The notes below the pieces were generated by a model, which was not told the DNA's origin, ran no database searches, and saw only the letters and a program-made list of their open reading frames with translations. Positions 23,362-34,421 of a stretch of 64,000 nt of DNA are shown in pieces. A program made the translations under genes and the position numbers. Source of the stretch: Bilabrum cf. latius (lineage: Eukaryota > Bigyra: Bicosoecida > Bigyra > Bicosoecida); contig OZ237751.1 in assembly GCA_965178125.1 (NCBI GenBank), forward strand, positions 744,001 to 808,000. The letters are read 5' to 3'. Every line of letters starts with the position of its first letter. The stretch's first letter is position 1.

Positions 23362-25842
23362 ATGAATGAACCGGAGCGTCCTAGTTTGGAACATACCGTC
23401 GGGTACAGAAGACGTCCGTTAGGAGCAAGTCAGCGCCTGACCTTCGGGCTGCCTTCAAGTCCCTCCCCGTCCACAAAAAGGAGCAAATCAAAGAGTCAAG
23501 CTGTTTGTGCTGCAGAAACTATTCATGGCAGGACCAAGGAAAAGTCTAATCGAGTTGGACGGTGGAGTCAGGCCGAACGCCAGCGCCGCGTGTTGATAAG
23601 CTCGATTATGCAAGGAAGCAGACCTTTGATGCAGGCGTCTGAGCATACCATAGGTTTGATTGGTAATACTACGCTGTCTGCATATGCGAGACCCAAGTCG
23701 GCATCGTTTGGATACCGCCGTGAGAGCACGCCTGCGCGAGCGGCACCTGAAGGCCCTCTCGTACGACCGCCATAGAGAAATTCACCGAGCAAAGGAGCGG
23801 CGCAGCGGCCCATGTCTTAGCCGTCTGGCCAAATGCTGCAGGTCCTGCGAGGTGCTCACTAGCAAACTATCTGGAAGGACTCCCGTGCCGCGCAGCAGCG
23901 CCGCTCCTCAGCAACTGCTAGCAGCATGCTTGAAGCCACGAACGGCTCAAGAGAACGAGTACTGCCGCGACACCGCTCAGTTCAGAGAGATGCGAGCGGA
24001 TGTAGCCCCCCAAAGAAACGGACATCGCAGGGAACAGACCGCAGGACAAAGCGGCAATCGCGCCAGCGAAGAAGTAACAGGGCTGTCGCAAAGCAGCCTG
24101 CGCAACGTACAGAGCGAAGATATCAGCCGGGCACCAGACGAGCGCTATCAGCATCGAGCAAGAGCGCTACATCAACGGGTGCACACAAAGGGCTACCTAG
24201 CACCCCCCGAATCTCCGGGTTAGCTAGACGAAGTGACCCTAGGCCAATTTAGCAAACCAGGCAAGTGTAGCATTCCTTGCTTGGAATAGGGCTGTTGCGG
24301 TCCCACCAATCGATCGAGCACCTCGTTCAAGCCTCCTCTGGCAGATCATCGAGATCGCGACGGAGAGGACAACACAGCTTGCACGGGTCCAAACTGGCTT
24401 GCACGAGAGGCACAGGCACGGCTGACTTTGCCACTCGGCGTGCGCCTTCACGACAGAGTCCACCCGAGGTGCGCACCGCCCTTCCACGGATACAGACGGC
24501 AGGCGCAGCTTCCTTAGAGTCCGCTCGCCATGGCCGACGTCGACAACATCCGCAATTAATGCCAGGGTAGCCTAGTAATGGTAGACACAGAGGGCGGTCC
24601 AGGGCGCGACCTCGTGCACATCGCTAGCTAGGATTGCTCGAATCACCGCTGCTGCAGGATCCACGGTTAGTAGCAGGACGGAAACCATCAAGCGCCATGG
24701 AAGGGTAGCACCAGGCATCCGAGCGCATACAGTCGTCGAAGAGAGCGAGAGCGAAAGCTAGCAAACGGCGCCAATCAATGGTAGCGCAGGCTGGTGACTC
24801 GCGGTGGATACAGCCTGTGCTGCCAGGTCTGCTTGGAGCGCATACTCCAGTAGGTAGTCGGCCAGGGACGAGCCGGCTAGGTCGACTACCGAGATTTGAA
24901 GGGCTGCGCGCGGACCATGCAGGCCTGTCGGACCAAGAGGGAAGGAGTCCAGGACAGTGGCTGCAAGGCGAGCCTCCCGTCCCTCAGTTGGCGATACCCA
25001 GTTCACCGGTGTCCACGACAACAAGCTTTGCAGAGATTACGGCCAATGCGCTCCGCAACATCAACCACATGCGCATGGTCACGGCCGCATCTATCCGCAG
25101 CCCCCATGACTCGCCCTTCGGGTCCACACCAGGGGCTGCGTTCTCGCGGGCACATCTGTTTCTGCGATCAGTGTCCGGTCCAATCGGAAGCCACGCCAGA
25201 GCCGGCTACTCACACGGTATCTCGAGCGAGCTACCCAGGACTAGGCAACCGTTCGCGCGTGGGCATCTACCGCAAGATATGGGGTCAAGGTCGGCGGTGC
25301 TGCCAGCGCAGGCACAGGCTAAGCAGAGCCCTTCATGGACCAGTCTCGGTCAAGGCGGTGGCACGTATCTCGAGCGTCCGTTGACTCCCACGTTGGCTGA
25401 GAGGAAGCGCCCTCAGACGGCGAGCGCCTACAAGCCGATCCAGCCGACTGCGGCAGGTGGGCTGTCAGGGCAGAGGCGACACGGTTCCGGCCGCTCCCCA
25501 AAGGGGCGCTCTCACTCTGCCCATTCTGAGTCGCTCAACGCTGCAGCGAGGCAGGCCCTGGTTTCTATCGCTAGCAGAAGCTCGATGGGCTCCGGACTAG
25601 GAGAATTCGGTAGCGAGGGACAAGTCTTGTCGCACGGCTCGCGAGGGGCCGGGAGCGTGCGTGCGGTGTCACCGGGCAGTCCGCTGGCAGGCATGCTTTG
25701 GCCCGTGGGTGGTGTGGACGGGCTGCGTCAAGAGAACAGTGGAGAGGAAGCCGCAAGCGCTGCTATTGGAAATGCCTGCACACCGAATACGCCACGGCCT
25801 GTCCCACCTAAAGCAGCGTTCGATCCAGGGTGTGAATTCTAA
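23362..25842 (+). CDS. Basic, disordered Ser/Arg-rich protein, unknown function
   Basis: ATG 23362 to TAA 25840-25842, 826 aa, 8 in-frame TAG, no intron seen. It is divergently oriented 171 bp from the TFIIIC-like gene. The composition is rich in Arg, Ser, Gln, Pro and Gly with almost no hydrophobic core, so most of it should be disordered. Short recurring patterns of the type RP(K/Q)(S/T)ASxxY (for example RPKSASFGYR and RPQTASAYKP) are reminiscent of cytoskeletal or axonemal linker proteins in flagellated protists, but no domain can be named. The middle part (~24,250-24,760) is the most TAG-rich. Coding is supported by the long frame free of TAA/TGA and by shared composition on both sides of every TAG. 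Confidence 0.6.
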
Positions 25843-26055
25843 GGAATTTTGATCTTATTATTGTCGATTATACTTTTTTGATCATCCGATAGTGTAACTG
25901 TAAGATACCACATCCATTCACAAGGCGAGAGTCTTGCGACTATCACGACAGTTGGGATCAGAGTCTGGTTGGGATTCACCAGCTACTCCTTGGTATGCAA
26001 CGCGTTAATGTTGCTGTTTCCCAATACTGCAAAGCAGCAGCCCACTGGACTAGTA

Positions 26056-27795
26056 TTACAGCCACATGAACGGCAAAGCTAGCCCACCCTATGCGCAGGG
26101 CTCGTTTTCGAGCGGATCGGTGAGCTTCCCTCGACACATGGGGCACTCAGCTCTCCGTTCCACCCACTGCTGGATGGCGTCCCGGTCGCAGATGTGGCCG
26201 CATTGTAGCTCGACCGGCACATCCGCGACGTCTTGGAGGATGGGGCATTCGGGTCTCCCCCTCGCCTCGTATTGCTGAGGCGTCAGTACCGTGAAATACG
26301 ACGACTGCGACAGCAGCACAAAGCTTCGGACGGCCATGACAAGCTTGTAGATGGCGTACCCGAGAGCGAACAGCTTTAGCCCGATGTATACTACTACAAA
26401 CGGATGCGAGAGAAATGCCAACAGCACTCCATAGGATTTGCTGCTCCGCACGCTGTCGCCAGCCTCCGAGTCACTCGCATGTGTCCCAGGAATGGAATCT
26501 TGCTCGGTCTCCTGTGAACTGGACGCTTTATTGTCGGGTAAGTGCACCCCCGGATGCACAACCACCGTGACCTTTTGTGTACCGAAGGCAGGCTGGGACA
26601 GGTAGACGAGCCACAGCGGCATCACCACAAGGAGCCGCCAAGGGACGGCAGCATGCTCGACCACAGAGAGCATTGAGCGCAGCCTGCGATGCCCCTCGAT
26701 GGCAACCGATGCGTCTTCAGCCGCATCGTTCCCTGCTGCTTCGCCCTCCTCACCTCTCGCACCGGCACCTGCCTGGCCAGTGGCAGCCGCAGCAGCACCC
26801 TCGTGGCCTGCTCCACCTGGTGACCCCGACCCCAGGCCCTGGCCATGGCTCAACCCATCGCTGCTTCCAACTTCAGGATCCTAGTCTCCACGGACACGAA
26901 GGGCGCCTGCACCGGCTCCATTGCCACCCACCAGCGGCCTGTCTTCCCCCGAGCCGTCCTCCTACTGGTCAGCCGCTCCACTGCCACTGCCAGAGGCACC
27001 GCTCCCCCGGGGCAGTGGCGGTCTGTTCGCTTGCCCCTGCTGGGCAGGCACGCCCCCCTGCCCTCGCAGGACCCTTCCGATCTGCACCATCCACGACGCG
27101 GGCAAGACTGCCATGATGGACTTGAGCCCTAGAACGCTAAACTGGCAGAGCGTGTCAACCATGAAACAGGCGATGGCGGTAGGGATGAACTACTCCCCGA
27201 TGCGTCCTCCCAATAGCGCTCGTTCTGTGACAGAGGGTAGACCCATAGATATCCTAGTTACAGATTCCATTGAATGTGGGAAAATGACATTTTCTCGGGA
27301 CACCTGCCAGTCGTTTGCGCTTGAGGATGACACGGCTCCGATGAGTGACCGCACGTGCCCAAGCGACATGGCATTCAACACGATACGATCCCAATCCAAA
27401 AAGAATGCAACAGCACCAAAATGTAACACGCAGCTAGCGAGAGACATTAACGCATTTCTCCAATTCTTCTCGTGGACGGCTTCTCTCAGGCGAACTGAAG
27501 CCGCTGCGAGGCCTGTGGCCAAGAACGTCATACACAATATCCCGTAGAAGTGGAAAGATATCCCATAGACAAGAAACATAAGGAAAAAAACGATACTGTA
27601 TCTCCATTGCATAAGGTCGAGGACTCCAGGTGGCTGACGCTGACCGTCTTGGCCATCATTCTGATTGACGTTGCCGTTCAGGCCAACTCCCGCCGCAGGG
27701 TTCGCCTGGAACTGCAAATTTCGTAGTCGTTCCTACAGTCCCTAAAACCACCCGACAGCTGGCCTTTCCTAAGCCTCGTTTCTTTGTTCAGCCAT
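26056..27795 (-). CDS. Multi-pass membrane protein with C-terminal degenerate RING (RNFT-like architecture)
   Basis: ATG 27795 (MAEQRNEAQERPAVGW) to TAA 26056-26058, 579 aa, 7 TAG. The ATG only becomes usable when three TAGs in the first 25 codons are read as Gln. Gln/Asn-rich N-terminus; hydrophobic segments including YSIVFFLMFLVYGISFHFY, a helix near 27170, VPWRLLVVMPLWLVYL and a long segment before the RING. The layout of membrane helices plus terminal RING resembles RNFT1/2-type E3 ligases. The RING reads ECPILQD...LQCGHICDRDA...ECPMCRG: the second zinc site (Cys, His, CPxC) is present, but two ligands of the first are replaced by Leu and Asp. That resembles degenerate RINGs such as RMND5/Rmd5, which still work with E2 enzymes. 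Probable role is membrane-associated ubiquitin ligase; substrate unknown. Confidence 0.65.
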
Positions 27796-28468
27796 TCTTT
27801 TTCCAGTGCGCAGTGACCAGCGAACTCAATGAGATTGGAATGATGAATGGCCCGACGAAAAAGGTGATGTCACCCCTTTATATCGCTGACCAAGCTATTG
27901 CTCGACCAAATTCGAAGGATTTCGAAAGTAGCACGATAAATTTCCGGATGTGGTCGCAACCGGTTATAAACCAGAAGTGAACCTCACAAAGAAGTCGTGG
28001 CCCGACGGTCGGGCCTCGACCGAATCCAAGCTGGACCGTATGACAGAGACAGTGGTTACGGATCGTCGCACTTGCCCGTGAGAAGCAGTTATTGGTAAGC
28101 CAACTCAAGCGGTGGTGCCTGGGGGCTGCCAAATGTGCAATTCGGTCCAGCGACCAGCCTTGCATGTGACGAACGCTCGAACGGACAAGCCTGCAATCAT
28201 GGATGGATCGTAGCAAAGCAAATAATAATCAAAGGGCTGCAACACACATGCCAGGAGGACCAACTGCGGCAGCAGCGTCGATTCCGAACATCTCCGCATC
28301 TGGTTACCCAGCGGCTGCCTCCCTCCACCGCCCCCGAACCTCCGAGTCATCCGCGCCCCTGTCGCATCGGCAAACAATGAGAACGCCAGTCCCACAATCC
28401 CGCATAGACTTACACGCTCCTATCTTAACGGCATAGATTCGGAGACCGAGCACGCGCCATGCCGCAGC
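27796..28468. other. 673-bp intergenic region with an uncertain small + strand ORF
   Basis: Upstream of the RING gene and downstream of the secreted-protein gene, both on -. It should contain the RING gene promoter. A + strand ORF from ATG 28203 (MDRSKANNNQRAATHMPGG) is protein-like for ~78 codons to a TAG at 28434-28436. Read through that TAG it continues into the antisense of the neighbouring gene, so I do not call it. Nothing else was recognised. Confidence 0.3.
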
Positions 28469-31400
28469 TCACTTGCCCGCGGCCATGTCAAAGAGCACCT
28501 GGTAGTTCCGCTTGGTATGCAGCCATGCCTCGTTGGGGTTGCCATAGGGCTGTGACCCTGATAGCTGCTTGGTCCCCTTCGCCTCTAGCACGCAGGCCAC
28601 CAGGGCCATAATCTGCTCCTGCTGCCGCCACTGCTGAAACTCTCCCGATGCACCGGTGGAACCGAAGTGCTGCTGGTGCTGCTTCTTCTGCTCTTCAAAC
28701 AGGTCCTTCTATTTCTGCTGCTCCTGCTGCCTCCACTGCTGAAAATCTTCCGATGGACCGGTGGAGCCGAAGTGCTGCTGGTGCTGCTTCCTCTGCTGGT
28801 CGAACAGCTTCTTCTGCTCCTGCTGCCTCCACTGCTGAAAATCTTCCGATGGACCGGTGGAGCCGAAGTGCTGCTGGTGCTGCTTCCTCTGCTCTTCAAA
28901 CAGCTCCTTCTACTTCTGCTGCCGCTGCTGCTGTTGTTGCTGCTGCTCCTGCTGCCACTCGAAGAAGCCCTCGGGCATCTATCCCGACTTGGCCGCCAAG
29001 TGTTGCTAGCGGGATCCCTTCCCGCGGCCGTGCCGGAGGTGGGTGAACCCGTTGTTAGCTTCTGCCTGCAGCAGCACGTGGCTCGAGGTCGCATGCGCCC
29101 CTCCGTTCAGCTTGTCCCAGCACTTCACTAGCTCTGAGCTCTCATACCGCCAGTGCTTCTCCTCAGGCGCGCTGTCCAACATCGAGGTGATCCTCTGTTG
29201 TAGGGCCCGGCTCTCCCTCTCTCTCTCGGTAGGAGTGCCCCCAACCAGCGCGATGGGTGCTGCGACGGAAGGGAACACATGCTTCGGTCCGACCTCGCAG
29301 TAGCGTCCCGATCTATCCTTGGGGCAATCACAAGCCCAGCTCATGTGATGGATGCGACGGGTACCGGCCTGTTGCACTGCCTGCTAGCCCGTGGAACTGT
29401 AGTGATGGTCCTGCACGGTCTTCGACAGGTCCATGCTAAGCACGCACCTGCCAACACCGCTGCACATTTCTGCACTAGTACCCTGCTAAGGGCCAATGCA
29501 GCTGTGGCGGGTGAGCGACTCGTACACCCGTTCCATGCTCTTCGTGGCTTCGGCTGCCCTGGCTGTAACGCCGATCTTGCTTGCCTCTCCCTGCAGCACA
29601 AAGTTCTTGGTCACCACCAGGTTGAGCTCTTCGTAGCGCGGGAATTGCTTGGAGCTGTGGTCGCGTAGTTTGCAGCCATCGAACGGGGCCGATGAAATCT
29701 TACCCTCCCTGGACAGCTTGGGCAGGCAAATGCCTTCAAAAGCTCGCATTTCTTCTGTGATCGCCGGTGCCGGTACCACAAGTCGCACTGAGTAGGAAAG
29801 CTTCCCTTGGTCTGCAATTTTGCTCAGCCCATCCAGCGTCGTCTCAATGCTAGCTGCAGGCCGCAGCTGAGGGTTCTGCACCGAGGTCGCCTTGAGGTCT
29901 CCCATGCGAATGATGGCCTGGCCCTGCTTGCCAGGGTTCTGTAGCAGAACGGAGGTAACCGGTGCTCCTTCGCCACTCTCAGCGAAAAAGAACGCCTGTG
30001 CATGATACTTGTGGTCAAGCTGATCGCTGCACCCCACCACGTCTCCGCCGAATGGATCGCCTTTGCCTCGGATTGAATTCCCGATGCTTGAGGACAAGGC
30101 AATCAAATGATCGTCAGCGATATGAATGAGTTCTTCCTCTTCTGCCCACTCCGCAACGCGAGCAAAATCCCAGTTGTCGATGTCACTGCCCGGCTCATCG
30201 CCGATGCCGTAGTACTCGTGCTTGGCCCACCGCGAGGCACCCGCTGCAACCTGATCCGCTGCGCATGCCTTGATAGCAATGCGGGAGTTGTCCTCTTTGG
30301 TGAATGCTCGCGACACTGATGACTTCTTCGCGAACTGCTCTGTTCTACCAGTCATGATCCCGCCGTAAATTCCAGTGATCGAGGCGGAGTCGCCCGTAAC
30401 CGCATCAGTGGGAGCCCCGTACGTGAGCTCAAGCTCGCCGATGAAACTGGACTGGTCGACTAGGGCGCCGTCAGAATCCTGAACGACATACATGTCGTAT
30501 TGATTGCGGCCCCAGCACTACTATGCAAGAGCAATTCGCATGATTCCACCCCCAGACGGCTAGACTGCCCGCGACTGGCACAGGTGTATTGGCACAAAGT
30601 CGTAAGTGGATTGAGGCTCTTGCTGTGAAGACATGCACGCCGCCAGACTATGTAATTTGATGTCCTGCAGAACCGACGTTGGTTGTTCTACACCGCTTCC
30701 AGCATTGCGAACAAAGATGGGCAGAGCTTGCTTGTCATCATCTCTGGGCTGCTTGCCCATGCACATCTTGGAGGCAAGGTCTCCAGCCTCAAGCTCCAGG
30801 GCCACATCCGCGAGACCCTCTGCAGCAGAAGCGATGACGACGGACAAAGCCTTGCCCTTGAGTGACTTAAGCTTCTGCTGGATGGCGACTGCATTTGCGA
30901 TCACGGATTCCCGCTGATCTCGAATGACATGACAGGCTGCGTACAGGGCATCGTTGAACTGGACCGTGTGCTGGAGCGGGGCCGCTTTGTTCAGGCCGGC
31001 CTGGATCATGCGCTCACGGTGCAGCTTGAACGAAGCCTTGATAAGGCTGCCGACCGACTTGATCAGGCCGAGAATTGGGAAGACGGTATTGCCCACGACA
31101 TCTGACGTGTGAGCCAACGCGTGCTGAGCGATGCTGAGACCTGGTCCTTGAGCAAGCCACATCCCAGCCCCGAGAGATTCCGTCCGAAAGTTTTTCACCC
31201 TGTCTTTGACAAAGCTCGAAGCAGCAGACTTAAACTTTTGCCATCGCGACCTAGTGTCGTGACTCGGAACATAGTTGCCCAGCGCCATGACCACTTCATC
31301 GCAGCCCTTGCCGTGCAGAGAGTGCGAGCCTCCCGGCACCATCTTCAGGGGCTCGGGGCTCTTGTCCCCATAAGCAAGGACGGCAGCAAAGTCATGTAGA

Positions 31401-33764
31401 ACTACGCGCGAGATGGGCAACCCCCCTCGCACTGCCTGCGTGCAGCGCTGCAGCTGCACGAGAAGGTCTGCCTCATGCACGTCTGATGTTGATAGGCCCG
31501 GAACGCCCTGGATGAAATCTGGGACGGCCATTGTGAGGTCGCTGGCAGCGTCGGACTGACCCGCCAGAGCGAGCGCATGGTCGAGCGCAGACTCGCCAGC
31601 ACTTGCTTCCACGTCGATCCTACTCATCATCGCCGTGCTGACAGGGAAATCCAGGGCACCGTTCGCAATCAAGTCGAAGGCCACTCCTTTCCACCCGCCC
31701 CCGCCGTGAACCAGCTTTTTCATGCGTGCTCGACCTTGAGGGTCTGCCAAGGTGAATATCCCGGCCTGCAACAGCGAAGCCCCTGCCAGGATGGAGTATT
31801 TGGCTGCCTCACTACCTCCACTTTCCTCGGCGAGCTTTGCCGCGTAGTTCGATCCCATGCAGCCCATCGCAGCGCCGTTCACGGCAGTGCTTGCTGCCAC
31901 CCTTCCCAGGCTCAAGGCTGCCTGCCCCTTGACCCAGGCATGCATGCTATCTTCAAGCTGCTTGCTCTGCTTGCGGCTTCGAACGGCTTGCACTGCAGCC
32001 TTTGCATTTCCGACTAGACGCGCGACGTTCTCGCTGGGATCAAAGTAGTCGGACGGCTTCTCCATGCGGCTGAACGTGTCGGCACGAGCACCCACAGCAA
32101 ACTGCATAAGAGAAAGGACGTCGTTGACCGGCTCGGGGATGTCGACAGTGCTTGGATCAAAATCACCGGAGCACCCATTCTTGGCACGCTTGGACGCAGA
32201 CTGCTTGGAGCACTGCGCGTGCTTCTCTCGAGCCTCTTCCATGGTCAATCGCATGGTCTGATACGCTTGGCCGAAGATGTCATGCGAGGGTACTTGCACG
32301 CCTGCCGAGAACAGCAGCGCATCGACAGAGATAGGGACATTTAGCAGCGACTACACAGCTGAAGACGTCTTGACGGCGTCAGGTACAATGCCCAGCTTGT
32401 TGAGGGTCGTGGTACCGACCAGGTTGGAGTCCTGCGGGTCCTCTGGACGCACCTTGGACCGCTGACCGAACATGAGGCAGTCACGCATGGCCTGCACTGT
32501 GTCCGCGTAGCCGACCTTGGCATTGCGCACGTTTTTATCGTTCTTCGTTGAAAGGCTCTTCCCGTCATCCAACAGCCCGTGAAAGGCCTTCGTCTTGAGG
32601 CTATCCGTCCAGAGGTAGTGGTACGACCTGAGCTTTCCGCACCACGTGGACTGCCAGTTGGCTGACAAGCTAGACCGCGCGAAGGGAAGGTTGGCAGTCA
32701 TAGCACCGGACCTGAAGATGTTGCGGAGGGGTGCAGTGTTGCCCTACCGCATGGCGTAGTCAGCCAGCGACACCTGCTGGTTGCCTCTGCCCTTCTGATC
32801 GAAGAGCACGAGCGAGGGGTTCCTGAAGGCTACATTCTAGATCTCGGCGTCCGACACGAAATGCTGCATGCATGTAGTCTGCAGGGGCTGAGCAACAAGC
32901 TGCTTTGTATCGTACGAGCACCCAGGAATGGCTGACGCTGCCAAGATGCCGGCCACCTGGCCTTCGAAGAGCTCTTCCCGCGCGGCCTGACGCAGCCCAT
33001 CTTCCACCGATTGGAGGACGGCCGCCTTCCATTCGTTGTGCATAAGCACAGATGTACCGCGCCGGTTGTAGCGGTGCTCTAATGCTTCCGGGTTCATCCA
33101 GTCAGGCAGAGATGGCAGGAAGGTTTGCGGGCAGACGTGCTGCAGCACCTCAACAAGCGCCTGTCGCTGGGTATCATCCAGTTTGACCCCAGCGCCACTC
33201 GGAGTTGCATCAGCAACAATGATCTACTGGATGGGAGCACATATTTTTTCTCTTTCCAATTGTTGTGCCTTTGACAGGATCGTGGAAATCTGCTCGTGTA
33301 CTGCTTGTACCTGACCCGACTGAACGGCTCGCTGGCGACGCTACGAGCCCTAGATCAAGTGCCTTACCATATCAAGAGAGGCTGTCAATGCGTCGACTGC
33401 AAGTTTCGAAGCTAGAATCGGCAACTAGGCTCCGGTGACCTCGCTCAAGGCTCGAACCAGTGCAGAATTGGCGTCAGCCTGAAGTAGGCTTGGATCCAGC
33501 GCATCGGATTTGAATCCAGTACGAAACGTGTCGTTCCTCTGGTGTTGCCCTCGGCTAATTTTTTCGAAGGGTGCCTGCGAATCTAGCGTTGAGGAGAGCT
33601 GTTCGCGGCAGCTAGGAGGTGCGTCATCGTGTTTGTTGAAACACGAAGCAAGCGCTTGCAATGCATTTGACAAATGAAAGTATTAATGCAAATGCAAAGA
33701 ACGAATGCGAACTTACAAGCGCGCACGCCAACGATGCGAGAGCTGCCAGAGCCAAGCTTCTCAT
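28469..33764 (-). CDS. Large secreted protein with EGF-like motif and C-terminal Gln-rich coiled-coil repeats
   Basis: Exon 1 is 33764..33717, encoding a signal peptide (MRSLALAALASLACAL), then a GTAAGT donor. The most coherent phase-0 acceptor gives exon 2 33598..28469 (118-bp intron); this acceptor is my best guess. Predicted 1,725 aa, about 16 TAG, stop TGA 28469-28471. Exon 2 has no in-frame TAA/TGA over 5.1 kb. Most of the protein is not recognisable. Around 29,290-29,470 an EGF-like pattern (CSGVGRC ... CDCPKDRSGRYCE) supports an extracellular location. The C-terminus (28,610-28,965) has about three ~34-residue repeats of the type EEQKKQHQQHFGSTG-SEDFQQWRQQEQ, predicted helical and coiled; two repeats carry TAG inside Gln/Lys runs. 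Possibly a cell-surface, wall or matrix protein; function unknown. Confidence 0.6.
28610..28965 (-). repeat. In-frame tandem repeats encoding Gln-rich helical units
   Basis: Three consecutive ~100-bp units within the secreted-protein gene encode variants of HQQHFGSTG(P/A)S(E/G)(D/E)FQQWRQQEQ. The first two DNA units are nearly identical and the last is slightly diverged, pointing to recent unit duplication. CTG/CTT-rich DNA on the + strand gives misleading Leu-rich ORFs there. Confidence 0.85.
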
Positions 33765-34382
33765 TCCCGTCAGATCAATATGTGCAGGGCTCAAAACTAC
33801 TGTTACGGTGCACCGGCGAGTACACCCACTGCCAATTAAATGGCTTTGTACTCCTAGAGTGACTCTAACTTTGCAGTGCTAGGATGCGAATCGCTCTGAG
33901 TGATAAAGCCAGCACCATGGTCCGATCTGATTTTCTGCCAGCATGGCTATTGTCGCACAACAATGCCAGTGGTCGCACTGCGACCGTCGCAGTAGACGTC
34001 TAGATATCTATCTAGCGCTTGTGTTGCCAGCGAGTATCGCAGCAAGAAGTATCATGTATTGGATGGTGGTGCATATGGGCTGCTCGATGTCTGAGTGAGA
34101 CCAACCATTAATTAGCTTCTGCAGTACAGGCCGACTGCCTCCCAGGCAACCCTGCATTGCCAGCATGGCAGCCAGTAGCCCACACAATCCCTCCTAGCAC
34201 CGGTGCGAGTCTGTAATGCAGTACGCCGCAATTCTGAAGCTTAAGCAGCGTAGCCCTCGAACAATTGGAGAGCTGAGCCCAGCCTGAGGGGCTGTCGATC
34301 TCGACGCCGGAGCGCAAGGCTTGGTCATTCCTTGTTGATCGGCTGGTTGGTGGCTCATTCCAGGGAGATCAATAGGTCATTT

Positions 34383-34406
34383 CCAGAATACCAGAATACC
34401 AGAATA
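34383..34406. repeat. Three tandem copies of CCAGAATA
   Basis: A perfect 8-bp unit repeated three times, ending 15 bp before the left transposon terminus. Probably replication slippage; no function inferred. Confidence 0.8.
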
Positions 34407-34413
34407 ATTTGTG

Positions 34414-34421
34414 GATTTCGG
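34414..34421. repeat. Left target-site duplication (GATTTCGG)
   Basis: Direct 8-bp copy adjoining the left terminal inverted repeat; identical to 36993-37000. Confidence 0.75.

Larger units (their letters stand above)
33765..34421. other. Upstream region of the secreted-protein gene, no gene seen
   Basis: 657 bp of lower-GC sequence between the signal-peptide exon and the transposon end. No ORF with protein-like character was found under either code. It contains the 8-bp tandem repeat CCAGAATA x3 (34383-34406), right beside the transposon insertion. Promoter of the secreted-protein gene by position. Confidence 0.4.

Noticed and set aside
28667-29131. + strand Leu-rich ORFs resembling membrane repeats
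   Set aside because: They are the antisense of CAG-rich Gln repeats in the secreted-protein gene.
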